A DNA stretch of 64,000 nucleotides, taken from the NCBI GenBank assembly GCA_963556145.1, contig OY744469.1, positions 1,736,001 to 1,800,000 of the forward strand, read 5' to 3'. Below, one piece after another: positions 45,810-57,264 of this stretch; the stretch's first letter is position 1; each line of letters starts with the position of its first letter. The position numbers were made by a program, and so were the translations under genes. This DNA comes from Hygrocybe punicea. Taxonomy: Eukaryota; Basidiomycota; Agaricomycetes; Agaricales; Hygrophoraceae. The notes under the pieces were generated by a model. That model did no database searches. It saw only the letters and a program-made list of their open reading frames with translations, and was not told the origin of the DNA.

Positions 45810-47290
45810 TTGTTGAATAGTCACTGTAACATGCTCTCCCTCATGAAGTTCATCACAGAACATGCAAACGTACTTGGTGATGACCCACTTCGCAAGATAA
45901 TCACGTTTACAACATTTGCCGCCAAACTCAAGAACGAGATATTTCTTGCACAGCCTGCAGACCACCCCTTTTGCGAACCACCACTTATTCTACCACCATC
46001 CGTCATCATTTTTCTCAGCTGTGTCTGTGACTTCCCTCGCCCTCTTGTTGTCAAATTCTGGGATTGCCTCAAAGGCACAATTTGGCATGAAGGGGGTCCC
46101 ACAACGGGCAACAACCCACTGGTAGTCGAAGAAATGTTTCAAGTTCATGGCCATGACCTCGGCTTTCATATGTATATTCTTTCAAAATAATGCTATGGTT
46201 GATACTAATAATCACATATCAGCATCTCCTCGGAGCTTGTATCCACCTCAACACCACTGTATGAACACAGATTGTGATCGACGAAGGCTGGGCCTAAGTT
46301 TGAAGAAAACAGAGCCTCGCCAGGCTGTATTGTATACCCTTAGCCATGGTGCTCTCGCTGTGTGGAGTGTGCCTTTGTATTGTGAAGGTCAGTTTAAAAT
46401 CCTTGTATGTGCCGACTACTGACAGTATATAACAGTGTGTCACATCACCTACCATCACGAATATCGCGTGAAAAATGGAACTCGTACTTACTACGACAAC
46501 ATCGCGGATGTAATACAAGTAGGAACCCATCAGTTTGTTGAACGCAGCGTAATAAACCTTTGGCGAACAGATATGAACATTGCATGGAAATTGGCGACAA
46601 ATTGTGTGCGAACATATAATCAAGCACTTTCAAAGGGCAACGACATGCCACAGGGTTGGAGTTTTAGCTTTGCGCTGAAACCTGGACACGTCTACGATGC
46701 GTTCATTATTCTCTCATTACTAGAAGACCATCAAGTTCGCCAGTCAACGCTTGTTGTTCCTCACACCGGTGAACAGCGTGATCGATTCACTGCTGCAATG
46801 CAGGCACGGAATGCCCTGATCCGGCTTTACAGCCAACCTGAAATAAGACACTATTGCGACAAGTGTATCCGTGTATTCAAGGGAACTGATGGAAAAGGCA
46901 AGCCCTTTTCGTGGTTTCTTGAATCACAACTTACCTTCACTTGCAGCCAATCAGATTGTTACCGCTGTCGTCATTGATGGTGTCAAAGTTGGACGTCCCT
47001 GTTGCAGTAGCCACAACTGCCATGTACCGCTTGCCAACAATCGCAGCCATTTTTGCCATCTCCATGACAACCTCAACTTCATCTGTGCGATCGTCGGCTG
47101 CAGTTCTCCAGTACAAGTGGCGAAGAAGACATGTACGGACCCTAGTCACCAAGAAATCGAAAGAATTCACACCGAGCGTGGTCAAGCCTTCTTTCAGCTC
47201 AAGGAACGGCTTCAACGTGCTCAGGTAGCCCATCCAGAGGATGGTATCCTTCACGAAACCAGCTTGATCCAGGTATTTGATGATGAATGA
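45810..47290 (+). pseudogene. KDZ protein copy lacking the C-terminal catalytic part
   Basis: Readings in order: FITEHANVLGDDPLRKIITF, PPLILPPSVIIFLSCV, then after introns HHCMNTDCDRRRLGL (CxC5-like), ITYHHEYRVKNGTRTYYDNI, GHVYDAFIILSLLEDHQVRQ, and the CxC6 block VVIDGVKVGRPCCSSHNC..RSHFCHLHDNLNFICAIVGC (46965-47100). It ends ERLQRAQVAHPEDG...DDE at 47290. The C-terminal blocks of the copy at 22.7 kb (FCNEWCNP, FNSSAAE, FFLDEM) are absent, replaced by the opposing small gene. Thus the element is probably not autonomous. Exon borders near 46900 are unclear. The protein part that remains would be the DNA- or cofactor-binding half. Confidence 0.75.
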
Positions 47291-47307
47291 GACCAATTCT
47301 TCAATGT

Positions 47308-47642
47308 TTATGACAACAACATAGATACAAGGGTAGGCGGGGTCTCCGATGGCAAAAAAATCTCTTGGCTTGGCAGAGCATCAAGCTCACTCAAAGTGGG
47401 CGAAAGCGATGGACTTGCGGTCCGACTTTTCCACCGAAAGAAATGGCAAGGCTTATTTGTTACAGGGTTGGTAGCCCCACACTGCGAGTATACCACCATT
47501 AATATTTGTGAGGTCAGTAAGAGGTGTTACTGCTTACCTGCACATACATCCTGCCCTGGTTTCCACGGGCATTTGATTTGCAGACTTGATACGGTAGGAA
47601 GCGTTGACAAGATGTGCAGGTACGGCCCTCTAGCTCGGCCAT
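47308..47642 (-). CDS. Small GRF-like zinc ribbon protein, 92 residues
   Basis: Exon 1 is 47538-47642 and exon 2 is 47308-47481, joined by a GTAAG...GCAG intron in frame. It begins MAELEGRTCTSCQRFLPYQV, continues CKSNARGNQGRMYVQCG and then NKPCHFFRWKSR. The spacing C9-x2-C12...C21...GNxGRxYxxC36...C45-HFFRW resembles a GRF-type zinc finger, a single-stranded nucleic acid binding fold. Such short proteins are multicopy in mushrooms. It lies inside the KDZ element, tail to tail with the KDZ gene. The Ser/Pro-rich C-terminus is unstructured-looking. Function inferred from the motif only. Confidence 0.6.
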
Positions 47643-48020
47643 GATGTAAAATACAGGGTGGTTTCGAAAAGGGATTGTGATGACTAGGAACATGTTGATT
47701 GTCGTGAGTGAAGGCATCTATTCATCGCAATCAGCACATTTATCAATAACAAAGGTTGGCGAAAGAACATACCAATGGGTACGAAATGGAAACCATACCG
47801 GTCTCCTGCCGGATGTGCAGGTTTTTTGAGGCTTGGGATGTCGCAAATGTGTTCGTCGTCGAGCAAAGATGTGTTTGTCGTGAAGCAAAGATGTGTTACT
47901 AAGTGTTTGTATTTGTTTACTGACTAAGACTGGCGGAAGCTGGCAGACTGGCAGACTGGCGGACTTTCGAGGTCCGGAACTTTCTGTGGATCGGTCTGAG
48001 ACCGAACTTCCCCAACACTA

Positions 48021-48454
48021 GTTGGTTGCCTTATGCCTGTATATGCTGTGTTTGGCATTGGTGACCCCCGGTTACCACAATGAGGGGTTACCGGCAAGGT
48101 AACTGGGGCCTAGGCCAACCCCAGCATATACTCTATGTTGACATCTATCTTATGTAATATGCTCATCAAACCTCAGGTTCTCGGCAGCTTCCTTATTCAG
48201 AAATGCACAGCCACCATTTAGAAATCGTGTTTCGCTGAAAACGATGCATTTGTCACGCCATAAAACAAATTACAAAATCCATACACAAGACTCGAACTAT
48301 ACCATTACACTTGAGATGATGGGCATAAGAAGAATAAGCCAGATGAACAGAGCGGACGACGTAGTAGTACAGTGGGGTGCCAGTGAGACGACTAAACACA
48401 AGAAAGATGCCAACCAAAACACCTCTCAAAACCATCTGACGAACAATGTCAGCT
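48021..48454. other. No recognisable gene
   Basis: It contains a short mirror around GGTTACCACAATGAGGGGTTACC at 48069 and AT-rich sequence. It is the border between transposons and host genes. Confidence 0.4.
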
Positions 48455-51400
48455 TTAATATCTCGTTGCCTTCACCCTACCAGGAGACTCCCACCACGCA
48501 GCGTTTCGGTGGACTTTTTCCTCGGTGGATCTTTGAAGCCCTTCGATCTCGATCGAATCACGCTCGACCCTAGCAAGCTCAGCAGCCACTTTGACAGCAA
48601 CCATGCCGCGTTCAGACGATGGCGTCCTGAGTGAGGCTTCGTCGAGAGCCGTGGCTGTAGTAGAGAAGGAAATTTCACGAACAGCCTCTGACAACCATGA
48701 TAAAAAGATTCATAATAGAGAGGACTAGCAATCATGGTTCACTCACCGTGGCTATCTTCAAGGTCCTCTTTACAAATTGAAAGGGAGGGACGCGAGCAAG
48801 CTAAAAATCGTTAAGCCGAGTTGACACATCGCGACAAACGTCAGACGTACCACGCTGCCTCGATGGGAGACAAATATCATCGCGCCCGGAAACGACCACC
48901 TGGCCGTGGCAGTCCAAAGGGGATTCCAATTCGAGGATAAGGTCACCGCGCAAATTGAAGACAGGGTTGCAGAGCGTGTAGCCGTATGCTCCGGAGTAGA
49001 ACAACGGCCACAAGCCACAGAAAGAGGCGGTCAGTTCCTTAATGGTCGTTTCCTCGACAATCAAGACATCAATCAACTTTTCGCTCAGGAGGGTTGAAGC
49101 ATCCTTGATACGGGCATGGACGATGTCAAAGTCACCGATGAAACCGGAACCCTCCGATATCTCAGAGGATTTTCTCGTGCTGATCTTCAGACCATGTCCG
49201 GGTGCACCACCCATGATAGAAATGGTGTAGGACCACCGAGCGACGGCACTTGTCCTTGGATTACAAAAGTCGGTGAGGATTTGGATAAGTCATTACCCCT
49301 AGAACACTTACGACCACGACTTCTGTTCGCCTTTGAACGACAAATGAAGAATCACTTTACCCGAGAGTCTAATCTCGCATCCACAGCGTTTCGATACCGT
49401 TGGGACGATCAAGGTATTAACGGTCTCGCCTAATGCTATCGTCAGCGAGTAAATGAGATTGGACATATCACTCACAAGAAACAGAGTAGCAACCGTTGTG
49501 GATGTGACAGGAATCACCGGTGTGATCATAGGACCACATCTCCTTGTTTCGGTGTTCAAATTCGATCTCACACGCGTTGGCCGCAATTTGCCTCCACTCG
49601 CAGGATCTCTCTTTACCCCGCTCATAACCTTCCAGTGTGACCAGCTCAAATATCCATTCGCCGGAATTTCCAATCCCGTTGAAAACTGGTACAAGTGTCG
49701 TGCGACAGTTGACACTAGCGAGCTCACGAAGGAGCCAGCCTTCAAGAAAAACGGCGCGAGATAATACAAGTACCCCGGAGAAGACGTCTTGGCTTGAGCA
49801 CCAGCTCCAAGTACAACGAGGTAGGGGGAATGAAGGTCTCCTCCTATTATTGACCATGCCACAGATGACAATCATGTTACGGTTCCCAACGCAGCGACGG
49901 CGACCGAAGAGGCTCGAAACAGCGCCGCCATCCTCGCCAAAGGATGCACCGTAGAACTGGAAGGAGAAGGCAGAAGGAGCAAACCGATTGAATCCGCATA
50001 TACCGCTGGCCTTCCAGATAGGGAAAGTATAGAGAATATGAAGTCCTTGTCCTTTCAACTCAGCAAAGTAAAAGCGTGTGATGTAATGGATGAGGGCTTG
50101 ACGTTTCGAACGCGTGAGTCGGTAATGCGAATCGTCAAAGAGCCCCGGCAAACGTGATAATTCAGGGCAGAACTTGGCGGCTGATCAATGAAGTCAATTT
50201 AAGCATATTCAGCCAAGAGACGTCAAACAAGACGTACATTCAAGATCGAGAACCAACTGATGGTTGACATACTCGCCAACGGATTCACACTCTCGTAAGC
50301 AACCATCTGAGATTGCATGTGCTTTTGTGTATTCTCTGAGCTTGAGTTTGACTTCGAAGGCGACTCTCCAGCTAGAGAAGGCGTGTTTCTCTCCCCTGCG
50401 GGTAGATGAGATTAAATCCGGTAGTGAAATCAGATGAAAAACGTACTCAACACATCTCTTGTGACAGTCCAAGACTTTCAAAGCGACTTCGCGTAACGTC
50501 AAGTACACGACGACACTGTTGGAGCTCGAATCGCAGGGCAACTGGATTTGAATTGCGCCAAAGGTCGCTTCGAAATTGTCTTCAAAGCTCCACTCGGAAA
50601 TGCAACTGCCGGAACCTTGGGAAGCCTTCCAGAGACAACGAAAGTGACAGTTGATCGATGCCTGGGTCACCGCAGTGAGAATATCGAACCCGAATGTTTC
50701 GGTGATGCAGAGACGTTCCCTGAACTCTTCCTCCGAGAACTCGAACTCGATTTCTTCTTCTTCTTCGACGAATTCCTCCTCCTCTACAACGCGGACATCG
50801 ATGCGGTAGATATGATCACATCCGAACTCTTGGAGAATGGAGAGGTATCGGAAGGACATATAGTGGACGAACATTGATCGGATCTTGCAGAAGAACGCAT
50901 CTTCGATGATGTCGCAGTCTTCCCCAAAGTAGGATAATCCCTCACAAAAACGAGCCTCTGTCAAAGGCCGAGTGAGATACTATACTTGAAATGTGTTGAG
51001 TACCCACTGGAGAAATCCATCCGCAAGTGTCGTACGTTCCCTCCCTCTTCCTCAATAAACGATATCTCTGCGACAACTGCGATTGTCCAGTTTGAATACT
51101 TGTGCTGCGCCTCGCTAATTATCCGGTCAACTGTGTCTAGAAACGTAAGGGATAAAAATCGTAACGAACCCTTTGAATCCTCCTCCGGTATATATCTGTA
51201 AATCCTGGACGTCCATGAAGAATACAACCTCCTTGGAACAGAGAGCACGGATTTGCGGGGGTCCGAAAAAGGCGTGGAAGTGGAAATCATCGCAAGCGCC
51301 ACGATGTTCGGCGAGAGCAAAATCTCCAAAGCGCGAGTGGTCGTGATCATCATCAAGTTCGTCGACACACGAAGCAGCGTCGAGCCAGCGACCTTTGAGG

Positions 51401-52180
51401 AACGAATTGATTACCTCTACACTGATATTGAAGACGTTGAGGGTCTCAATATCAACTTCGGTGACTACAGACCAGTCGATCTGATGAGAACGCGAGAGGA
51501 TGTCGAAATCGGGGAGTGAGTGGATGAAGTGAAAACCACCCCGCCGAAGGAGAGGCAGGTATTCAGTCCTGAGATACTTCACAATCATCCTTTGCTTGCG
51601 GTCAACATCTTCAAATTCCCACTTGTGTCCCTTGGCAAATCCTGAGTGCTCCCGCACGAATTCGGCAGCTTAGAGCAGTAGAGGTAAGAAACTCGACAAG
51701 ACAAGAAGTAACAATAAGCATACCATTCAGGTCAAGGATAAGGAATTTAGCCTTGCAAACGTCGGTTTGACCACAGTTGGCGTAAGTTATATCGGTGATA
51801 AGGTGTTGGCGGAACGGGACACGGAATGCACAGGTGTAGTCTTGAAATTTTTCACTAGATTTATAATCATCAGAGCCAAGAACCTGAACAAAAAGTGTTA
51901 CTTTACATCGAGCCTTTGGTATCCAGTTTGAAATGCCCCGACTTCAGTCGAAATTGAATAAGAATGTCGTGGTTGCAAATAAATTGGATTTTCGGACAAT
52001 CAAAGGCGCTGAAGAACAGAAGATCTTCAGTGCATGGCTTGGGGCGATGTCTTCCAACGCAAAGTTGGGCAAGGCAAGTCCCGTGAGCAATTTCGGGTTT
52101 GCAAGGCTTGATTCCTCGACCGTGCTTTTCTACACATTCCACGGAGAGGTTCCATAGGGTAGATAGCTGCTGGTTGACCC
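48455..52180 (-). CDS. Unrecognised hypothetical with about four repeated modules
   Basis: Minus-strand exons repeat a pattern: an entry segment, then a helix ending in a His- and aromatic-rich core. Examples are EDVDRKQRMIVKYLRTEYLP then GGFHFIHSLPDFD (about 51590-51480), MFVHYMSFRYLSILQEFG then CDHIYRIDV (about 50870-50800), and RQALIHYITRFYFAELKGQG then LHILYTFPIW (about 50110-50010). A weaker copy is SFCGLWPLFYSGAYGY (about 49020). Linkers include FLILDLN (51740) and LVLDLECTSC (50240). Other readable parts are PPQIRALCSKEVVFFMDVQD (51250) and an acidic VVEEEEFVEEEEEIEFEF (50770). The likely end is at 48455 after an exon rich in Glu/Arg. I know similar unnamed modular proteins from mushrooms but no function. 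Exon limits and the start (51900-52313) are uncertain. It could also be two genes. Confidence 0.5.
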
Positions 52181-52313
52181 AATAAGTGACGGCGTTTGCT
52201 CTGTTTCCTAAACACATCTTGGAGAGGGAGAAACATGAGATTAGGACGAGAGTAGACAAGAGAGAGAACTCGCCTGTAAAAAAAATTGGGACTGACGATT
52301 TGACATGGGTCAT

Positions 52314-53589
52314 TTGGTAACCTTTTATACATTTTCATACCAGGCGGGCGGTGCATTGAAATCCCTTGACGTACCCAGAAACCAACGAGAAAAAGCAATC
52401 GCAATACTGCTATACGTGGCCATACGGGGCTTTACATTCCCCGCTGCGTGTAGATAATGGGAGGCCTAGACGTTGACCTTGCCATTGAGGCTCAGACAAA
52501 AGTTCCGAGAGACCATAAGTAGAATCAATTGAGTAGAATTCTCTCATGGTAAGTTAGATAGAACTCACTGTTACTGACGGGGACCAGTAGCTTTCAAGTA
52601 CGGGGTCGAGATCACCTGTGGGAAACCGGGTTTGAGAAGTTTCCGGATGCTTATCATGGTGGGCGATCTCGACATAGCGTGCCTGATTGGCAGACTCCCT
52701 TATTTAAGTAATATATTTGGCAAACTCTCGAGTTTCACACAAAGTCCCAGGAATTTCGTGGGACTGGATAGTCACCGTTACTGAACTACCGGTACTTGGT
52801 GAGAATATTGATCATGAGCAGATGTTCAGAGTTTTTTCATATGCATGTCGTGATGGATGCTCAGCGCTCAGCGCTCAGCATCTGAGGCAGCAGCGGCCGC
52901 TAATACTCGATAGATTAGCGGGTCATAAGATTGCCGCCAAGTGAAAAACAGCGGGCAAAGATTGATAGTTGTTAACCTTAATATTGACAACCAGGTCGGG
53001 ACAACTCAAACATCGGTAAGGAACAGCATAAAAGCATCGAATAACGGGGTAGGTGATCGTGCCAGGGCCTGGGCCTAGAGGGTTCAGCGCGCAGACCTCC
53101 GACGCCGGCGTATTCGGCTGATGACATTAAGATGCGAGGTCCTCGCGATCAGCCACAGGTAGCTTCACAGTAGGATGAAGTGAGTGTCCCATTTTCGAAC
53201 ACAGTTTGCACTAGGGTAAACGGGCTGTAGTAGGTAGTCGAGGCAGTACTCTTGATTTGAATCTCGAAGACAAGGCCCACTCACAGATGACAGGGATGTG
53301 AGAATCTCGCTTTTCATCCTGAAAATGATGTCGATTGGTATAAATTGTTTGCCTGTAGTCAAACATGGTTCCTATTTACCTTATCATAAATTATGCCAAA
53401 ATGACAACAGAAGAAATGGTCGCTAGGGATGTGGACAATTGAAACGACGAGAACTTGGGCCTAATCGCTTAAAGACAGTTCAAAATCGTCGTCTTCGTCG
53501 ATAGATAAGAGTTCTAGGTTGCTGGTCCTAAACATTGATTCGGGTAAAATGTGGTGCCTAGACGAACGAGCAAGTTTTCAACACAGGGT
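52314..53589. other. Intergenic, no gene recognised
   Basis: Only short frames on both strands. A run of acidic codons on the minus strand near 53480-53510 (TCGTCGTCTTCGTC on plus) may belong to a lost tail of the phosducin-like pseudogene. Confidence 0.4.
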
Positions 53590-54260
53590 GAAACCAAAAA
53601 AAAAAAACAAGCTTAGAAGTCACTTTGACAACCATTCCTCGATACCCGCTGGTCCTGCCCAATCCACACGGACCCAGTTGTGGACGAGATCTCCATCACA
53701 GTGTCAACGACGGCATTGCTATGGTTCAGCTTCTGACCCTCATCCTCGTCATCGTCTGCGTATGGATCGTCGTCACCATCGTCCTGGTAGTGGCCCGGGA
53801 AGAGGTAGGATGATAATTTTGGCCTAGGGGATGTGATGGAGGCAAAACCAAATGATGATGCCCGCGAGCGGAGGAACATCATCACCGCCTTCCATCAACA
53901 CTTTCTCCCATTCACGCTCACGCTCCTCCTCAAGGAACGTCATCCCCCCAAGGCTGGCCTTGTCCATATTCTTATTCAGCTGTTCGATCAGCCGAGCGAT
54001 CGATGGACGTGGCCGCATTGCGGTCACGGATGACACCCTTGACGCCAGTGCGCACAGGTCCCATGCCGATAGACCGCTGTTCTTGAGACTCATCTAGTGT
54101 CCAATCTCTGTTACTTCCGGCGTCAGAGTCGTCCCTAACTGACCCTCGTCGTCGTGCTAACCGGCGTCAGGAGTGAGCGGCCCATCGAAAAGCTCTCCTG
54201 AGAGAACGAGGGCTTCGAGGTCTGCGCCCTATACAGGTTAGTTGGTCCACAGGCAAAGAA
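53590..54260 (-). pseudogene. Phosducin-like (thioredoxin-fold) pseudogene
   Basis: Reading the minus strand: DLEALVLSGELFDGPLTP (54230), an intron closing at 54090, SIGMGPVRTGVKGVIRDRN (54060), a frameshift, then LNKNMDKASLGGMTFLEEER (53960) and soon after FLRSRASSFGFASI (53875), DPYADDDEDEG (53760), a second frameshift and DGDLVHNWVRVDWAG (53690). The order is that of fungal phosducin-like proteins, chaperones for G-beta assembly. The central thioredoxin-fold core that should lie between EEER and FLRSRA is missing. The deletion plus two frameshifts mark it as dead. A functional copy is expected elsewhere in the genome. Confidence 0.65.
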
Positions 54261-54835
54261 CGAACAATCATCAACAGTGGATATTATTCATTTTTGTTTA
54301 CAGTAGCATTACATGTACATGTCTAACTTTGTACATGTTTGGTCCTACTGTAGGGGCTTGAAGGAGTGCAGCCGGGTCACGGTCGAGGGCCAAGTTCGTG
54401 TAATGCGTCATATAGTGCCGAAGGCCTCGACAATACTTTGTTCATCTGCATCAGTCGTCTGGCCTGGCATGTCTACGTATCTGTTATCCCACCTGAGCTT
54501 GAATGCAACGTCCTCGAAATTGCTGCCCGAGAACATTCACTGCCCTACGACTCTCGATGAGCGCTTTCCGCCTGGCCTTGTTTCACCATCAAAATATAAG
54601 AACGTTGGTGTAATACTCATCAACCAGGACAACGACTTCTTTCCTATGAAGGAGCCTCGTCAACTCGAACAGCGCGGTTGGCCATCCTGAGTCGCCAAGC
54701 TCCTCCATCAGAACTTGATTATGAATAAATACATTTCCAGGGTGGCTACGTGAGACATATCAGCAAAAGGGTAGCTAAGGCTTGCAAGCAGGAATAATGA
54801 TTATGAAATGAAGCACTGAATGGGTTGTCGTAACT
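54261..54835. other. Intergenic, no gene recognised
   Basis: A plus-strand frame at 54313-54690 is open but has no recognisable motif. The minus strand is closed. No feature can be supported. Confidence 0.35.
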
Positions 54836-55716
54836 TCAGACTTGGTCATGAAAGACACATTGCAAATACTGATCGTCTTCGTGGCCTTCACGAGTTGACA
54901 GAATGTCGTGGACCTTTGATATATCGTGAATAAATGCAAGGTCGAAGAGAACAGCGGGATGTACCTCGATAGGGGGATTCAAGCCAAGGGCGCGAGCTCG
55001 CTCCCAACGCTCCATTCGTGTCACGCCAACACAGGGGCCATACTCGGCCGACCTGGATGGGAGAGAAATAAGTCGCAGAGCCATATGGAAGAGGTAAATG
55101 AATGACATACAGGTCGAAGACCCGGAGAAGAAGATGTACTTTAGTCTGGCTTTCGGCGTGAACTACAAACACAAACAGAAAAACACATTAGGACTGGAGA
55201 TTGGTTGCTCCTAGACCATCAGAGAGAAAACGCGGTACCCCCCCCCCCTCGCCCCACATTGGGGCGGAAAAGGTCCTATCTTTCCCTGGGTATTCAAGTG
55301 TGGAAATACTCACTAGGTTTCAGGTACCCCATCTTCCCCTTGACAGCATCATAATAATTCCGCCACCTGCCCGACTTATCCTGCAAATCTAGACTCTCCC
55401 TCTCCACCTTCTCGCTATCCGGGATATTCGCTCCTTGGGGGGGCTCCTTCGTTCCCTGCTCTACCCCATCTGTGAATTCCTGAGAGAGTGGAGTAGGAGT
55501 ATCGAGGATTTCGGGGGTGCTAGACTCAGTGTGAATACCCTTCCCCTTATTGAGGACTGGGGCCGAAATAGAGTTGGTCGTTGCAGGTTTCTTTCCTTTG
55601 GCACTGGCACTTGAGGCGGTGCGTTTGGCAGATGTAAACCCGAGAGTTCCTTGTTTCAAGGATACACCTTTGCGCGCCGCGGATTTGTTGTTTGACTTGG
55701 AAGTCGAAGGAGCCAT
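54836..55716 (-). CDS. POLD4: DNA polymerase delta subunit 4
   Basis: Four exons: 55314-55716, 55111-55162, 54965-55052, 54836-54913. They join in frame to 206 residues. The basic N-terminus MAPSTSKSNNKSAARKG and KQGTLGF resemble a PCNA-binding start. A Ser/Pro-rich linker follows, and then the family core: RWRNYYDAVKGKMGYLKPIH, SQTKVHLLLRVFDLSAEYGP, CVGVTRMERWERARALGLNP, PIEVHDILSTREGHEDDQYL. It is the small subunit that stabilises replicative polymerase delta and its PCNA contact in the nucleus (Cdm1 in fission yeast). All introns are GT-AG and of 52-58 bases except the first. It starts at the only Met ahead of the core. No defect seen. Confidence 0.9.
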
Positions 55717-56479
55717 TGTTATATCGGAAGGACTCCACGTCCCTGTCGGAATTGTTCAAGTTCGAATGCTACGGGTCACGTGTCGTGGTTTGCTTTGTCA
55801 TGCTCAAGTCTAAAAAAACTCCAAAATAAATAGCATACAGAAATTTGAGATATCGAAATGCAATGAGAATTTTTTGGCAGTCATACTATAGCTGGACACC
55901 GGCCATGATATAACTGAGTTTGAAAATATAACTAAGGACAAACAAAAGTAACACAACCAAACATTCAAATGTATCTGCACTAGTGAGCCTCCAGTGACTG
56001 TGTTTTCTGATAAATAAATATTGGAAAAATTATGATATACTCCTGGTATGCTATTCTACAATTATTCCTGCAAGATGTAAGTGATATAAGCAGTATTATA
56101 TGCAAAATAAAGTGAAAATGATCAAATTCAGCAAAATCATGAAGTTTTTGCTTTCTTTTAGGTCAAATACAATTTCTACTGCTTGGGTCTTGCAGAGACT
56201 ATTGTACAATAGCTGTTTGGGAGTGCATTGTAATTTTTCTGGGATTTAGCTGTTAGAAAATGCCTTCAGAATTCAAGCTTTCCAATGAAAAACACTCATA
56301 TTTTAGGTGTGAAGGTGCCATCTCCAACAGCAGTTGAGGTGGTCAGTCCTCATCATACTTGTTGTCCAGGGCTGGACAATAATGGTAGTTGCAGGGGGAA
56401 AGTTGGAAGGTGAGAGTTCTGGGAGTGTACCTGGGGCCAATATGTAAGTGCCCCTCTAGTGTTTCCACAGCTATGACCA
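55717..56479. other. Intergenic, AT-rich
   Basis: Upstream of POLD4 to 55810, then AT-rich sequence without frames. A GGGCTGGACAATAATGG segment near 56380 may be part of an older repeat. No gene seen. Confidence 0.45.
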
Positions 56480-56795
56480 ATGTTTTTCAAGAAATGGCTA
56501 TATCATTTCTAATAAAATGGCTAAAATTACAAGAATATTTGAGCATGTAGAAGACATGAAAAGCTAAAGGGTGCTCTGCCAACATTAGTCAATTGGATCA
56601 GTCTTTGCTCACTCATTTGACATCAGCTTTAAATTGTAGCTGATTCAAAGCTGGTTAAATAAGTGAGCAAAGGCTCATCCAATTGACTAATGTTGGCAGA
56701 GGACCCTTTGGCTTTTCATGTCTTCTACATGCTCAAATTTTATTGTAATTTTAGCCATTTCATTAGGAATGATATAGCCATTTATTGAAAAACAT
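56480..56795. repeat. Foldback repeat, 316 bp
   Basis: ATGTTTTTCAAGAAATGGC at the left is mirrored by GCCATTTATTGAAAAACAT at the right. Inner arms GCCAACATTAGTCAATTGGA and TCCAATTGACTAATGTTGGC also pair. A partial, more diverged half recurs at 57265-57395 (GCCAACATTAGTCAATCAAA). MITE-like. No clear target duplication. Confidence 0.7.
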
Positions 56796-57264
56796 CTGTC
56801 AACATCCTGGCCTCACTCTCCCTTGCCCTTGGTGAAGGTGAAGGTGACAGTGACTGAAGATAGTGAGCTACACAGGGAGTGTAGACTGTTGTAGACTGGA
56901 GGAGAATCACTATGGTGCATAGTATATGAGAAAGTATAAGGCTTGTTCTATTGAAATAGATGAACTACAAAAGGGAAATATAATTATAAAAGAAACAATA
57001 AATACTCAGGAAGTGAAATGGATCAAAGACAACAGATATGGAATGCTCAGGCATGGCACTTACATTATTTCAACACAGTCACAGTAGTGGTAGCAAAGGC
57101 TATTTGTAATCTTAGTTGAAAACACTGTTAAGATGTCATGGCAAGAGGAGTGGGTGCAGCCATAGTGTGTTTTACTCTAAATAGGAGAGACTGTAGGGGG
57201 GTGGCAGAAACTGTTTAGGGAAGGGAACTAGGGAGGGGAACTTTGGAACTTAGCATATGCTGTT

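Larger units (their letters stand above)
45753..47986. mobile_element. Inner KDZ-type element, 2,234 bp, exact 8 bp duplication
   Basis: An exact TGGATCGG duplication lies at 45745-45752 and 47987-47994. Inverted ends of about 45 bases share TTCCGGACCTCGAAAGTCCG and three CCAGTCCG-type steps (left) against their inverse on the right. The outermost eight bases are diverged. It carries a truncated KDZ gene (plus strand) and a small zinc-ribbon-like gene (minus strand) that converge with a 17-base gap. Confidence 0.85.
44412..48020. mobile_element. Outer non-autonomous element, split by a KDZ insertion
   Basis: The ends are TAGTGATGGGGAAGTTCGGT and, inverted, TAGTGTTGGGGAAGTTCGGT. The flanks GCTGGTTG (44404-44411) and GTTGGTTG (48021-48028) form an 8 bp duplication with one mismatch. 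Subterminal AACCGAAAC/GGTTCAG repeats lie at 44425-44590 and 45600-45750. The interior has GGTGGT microsatellites (44780-45090, 45350-45440) and the shared dyad at 44606. Without the inner insertion and its duplication the element is 1,367 bp and carries no gene. Confidence 0.85.

Noticed and set aside
53519..53827. Plus-strand frames over the phosducin-like region
   Set aside because: They are shadows of the minus-strand conserved reading and have no motif.
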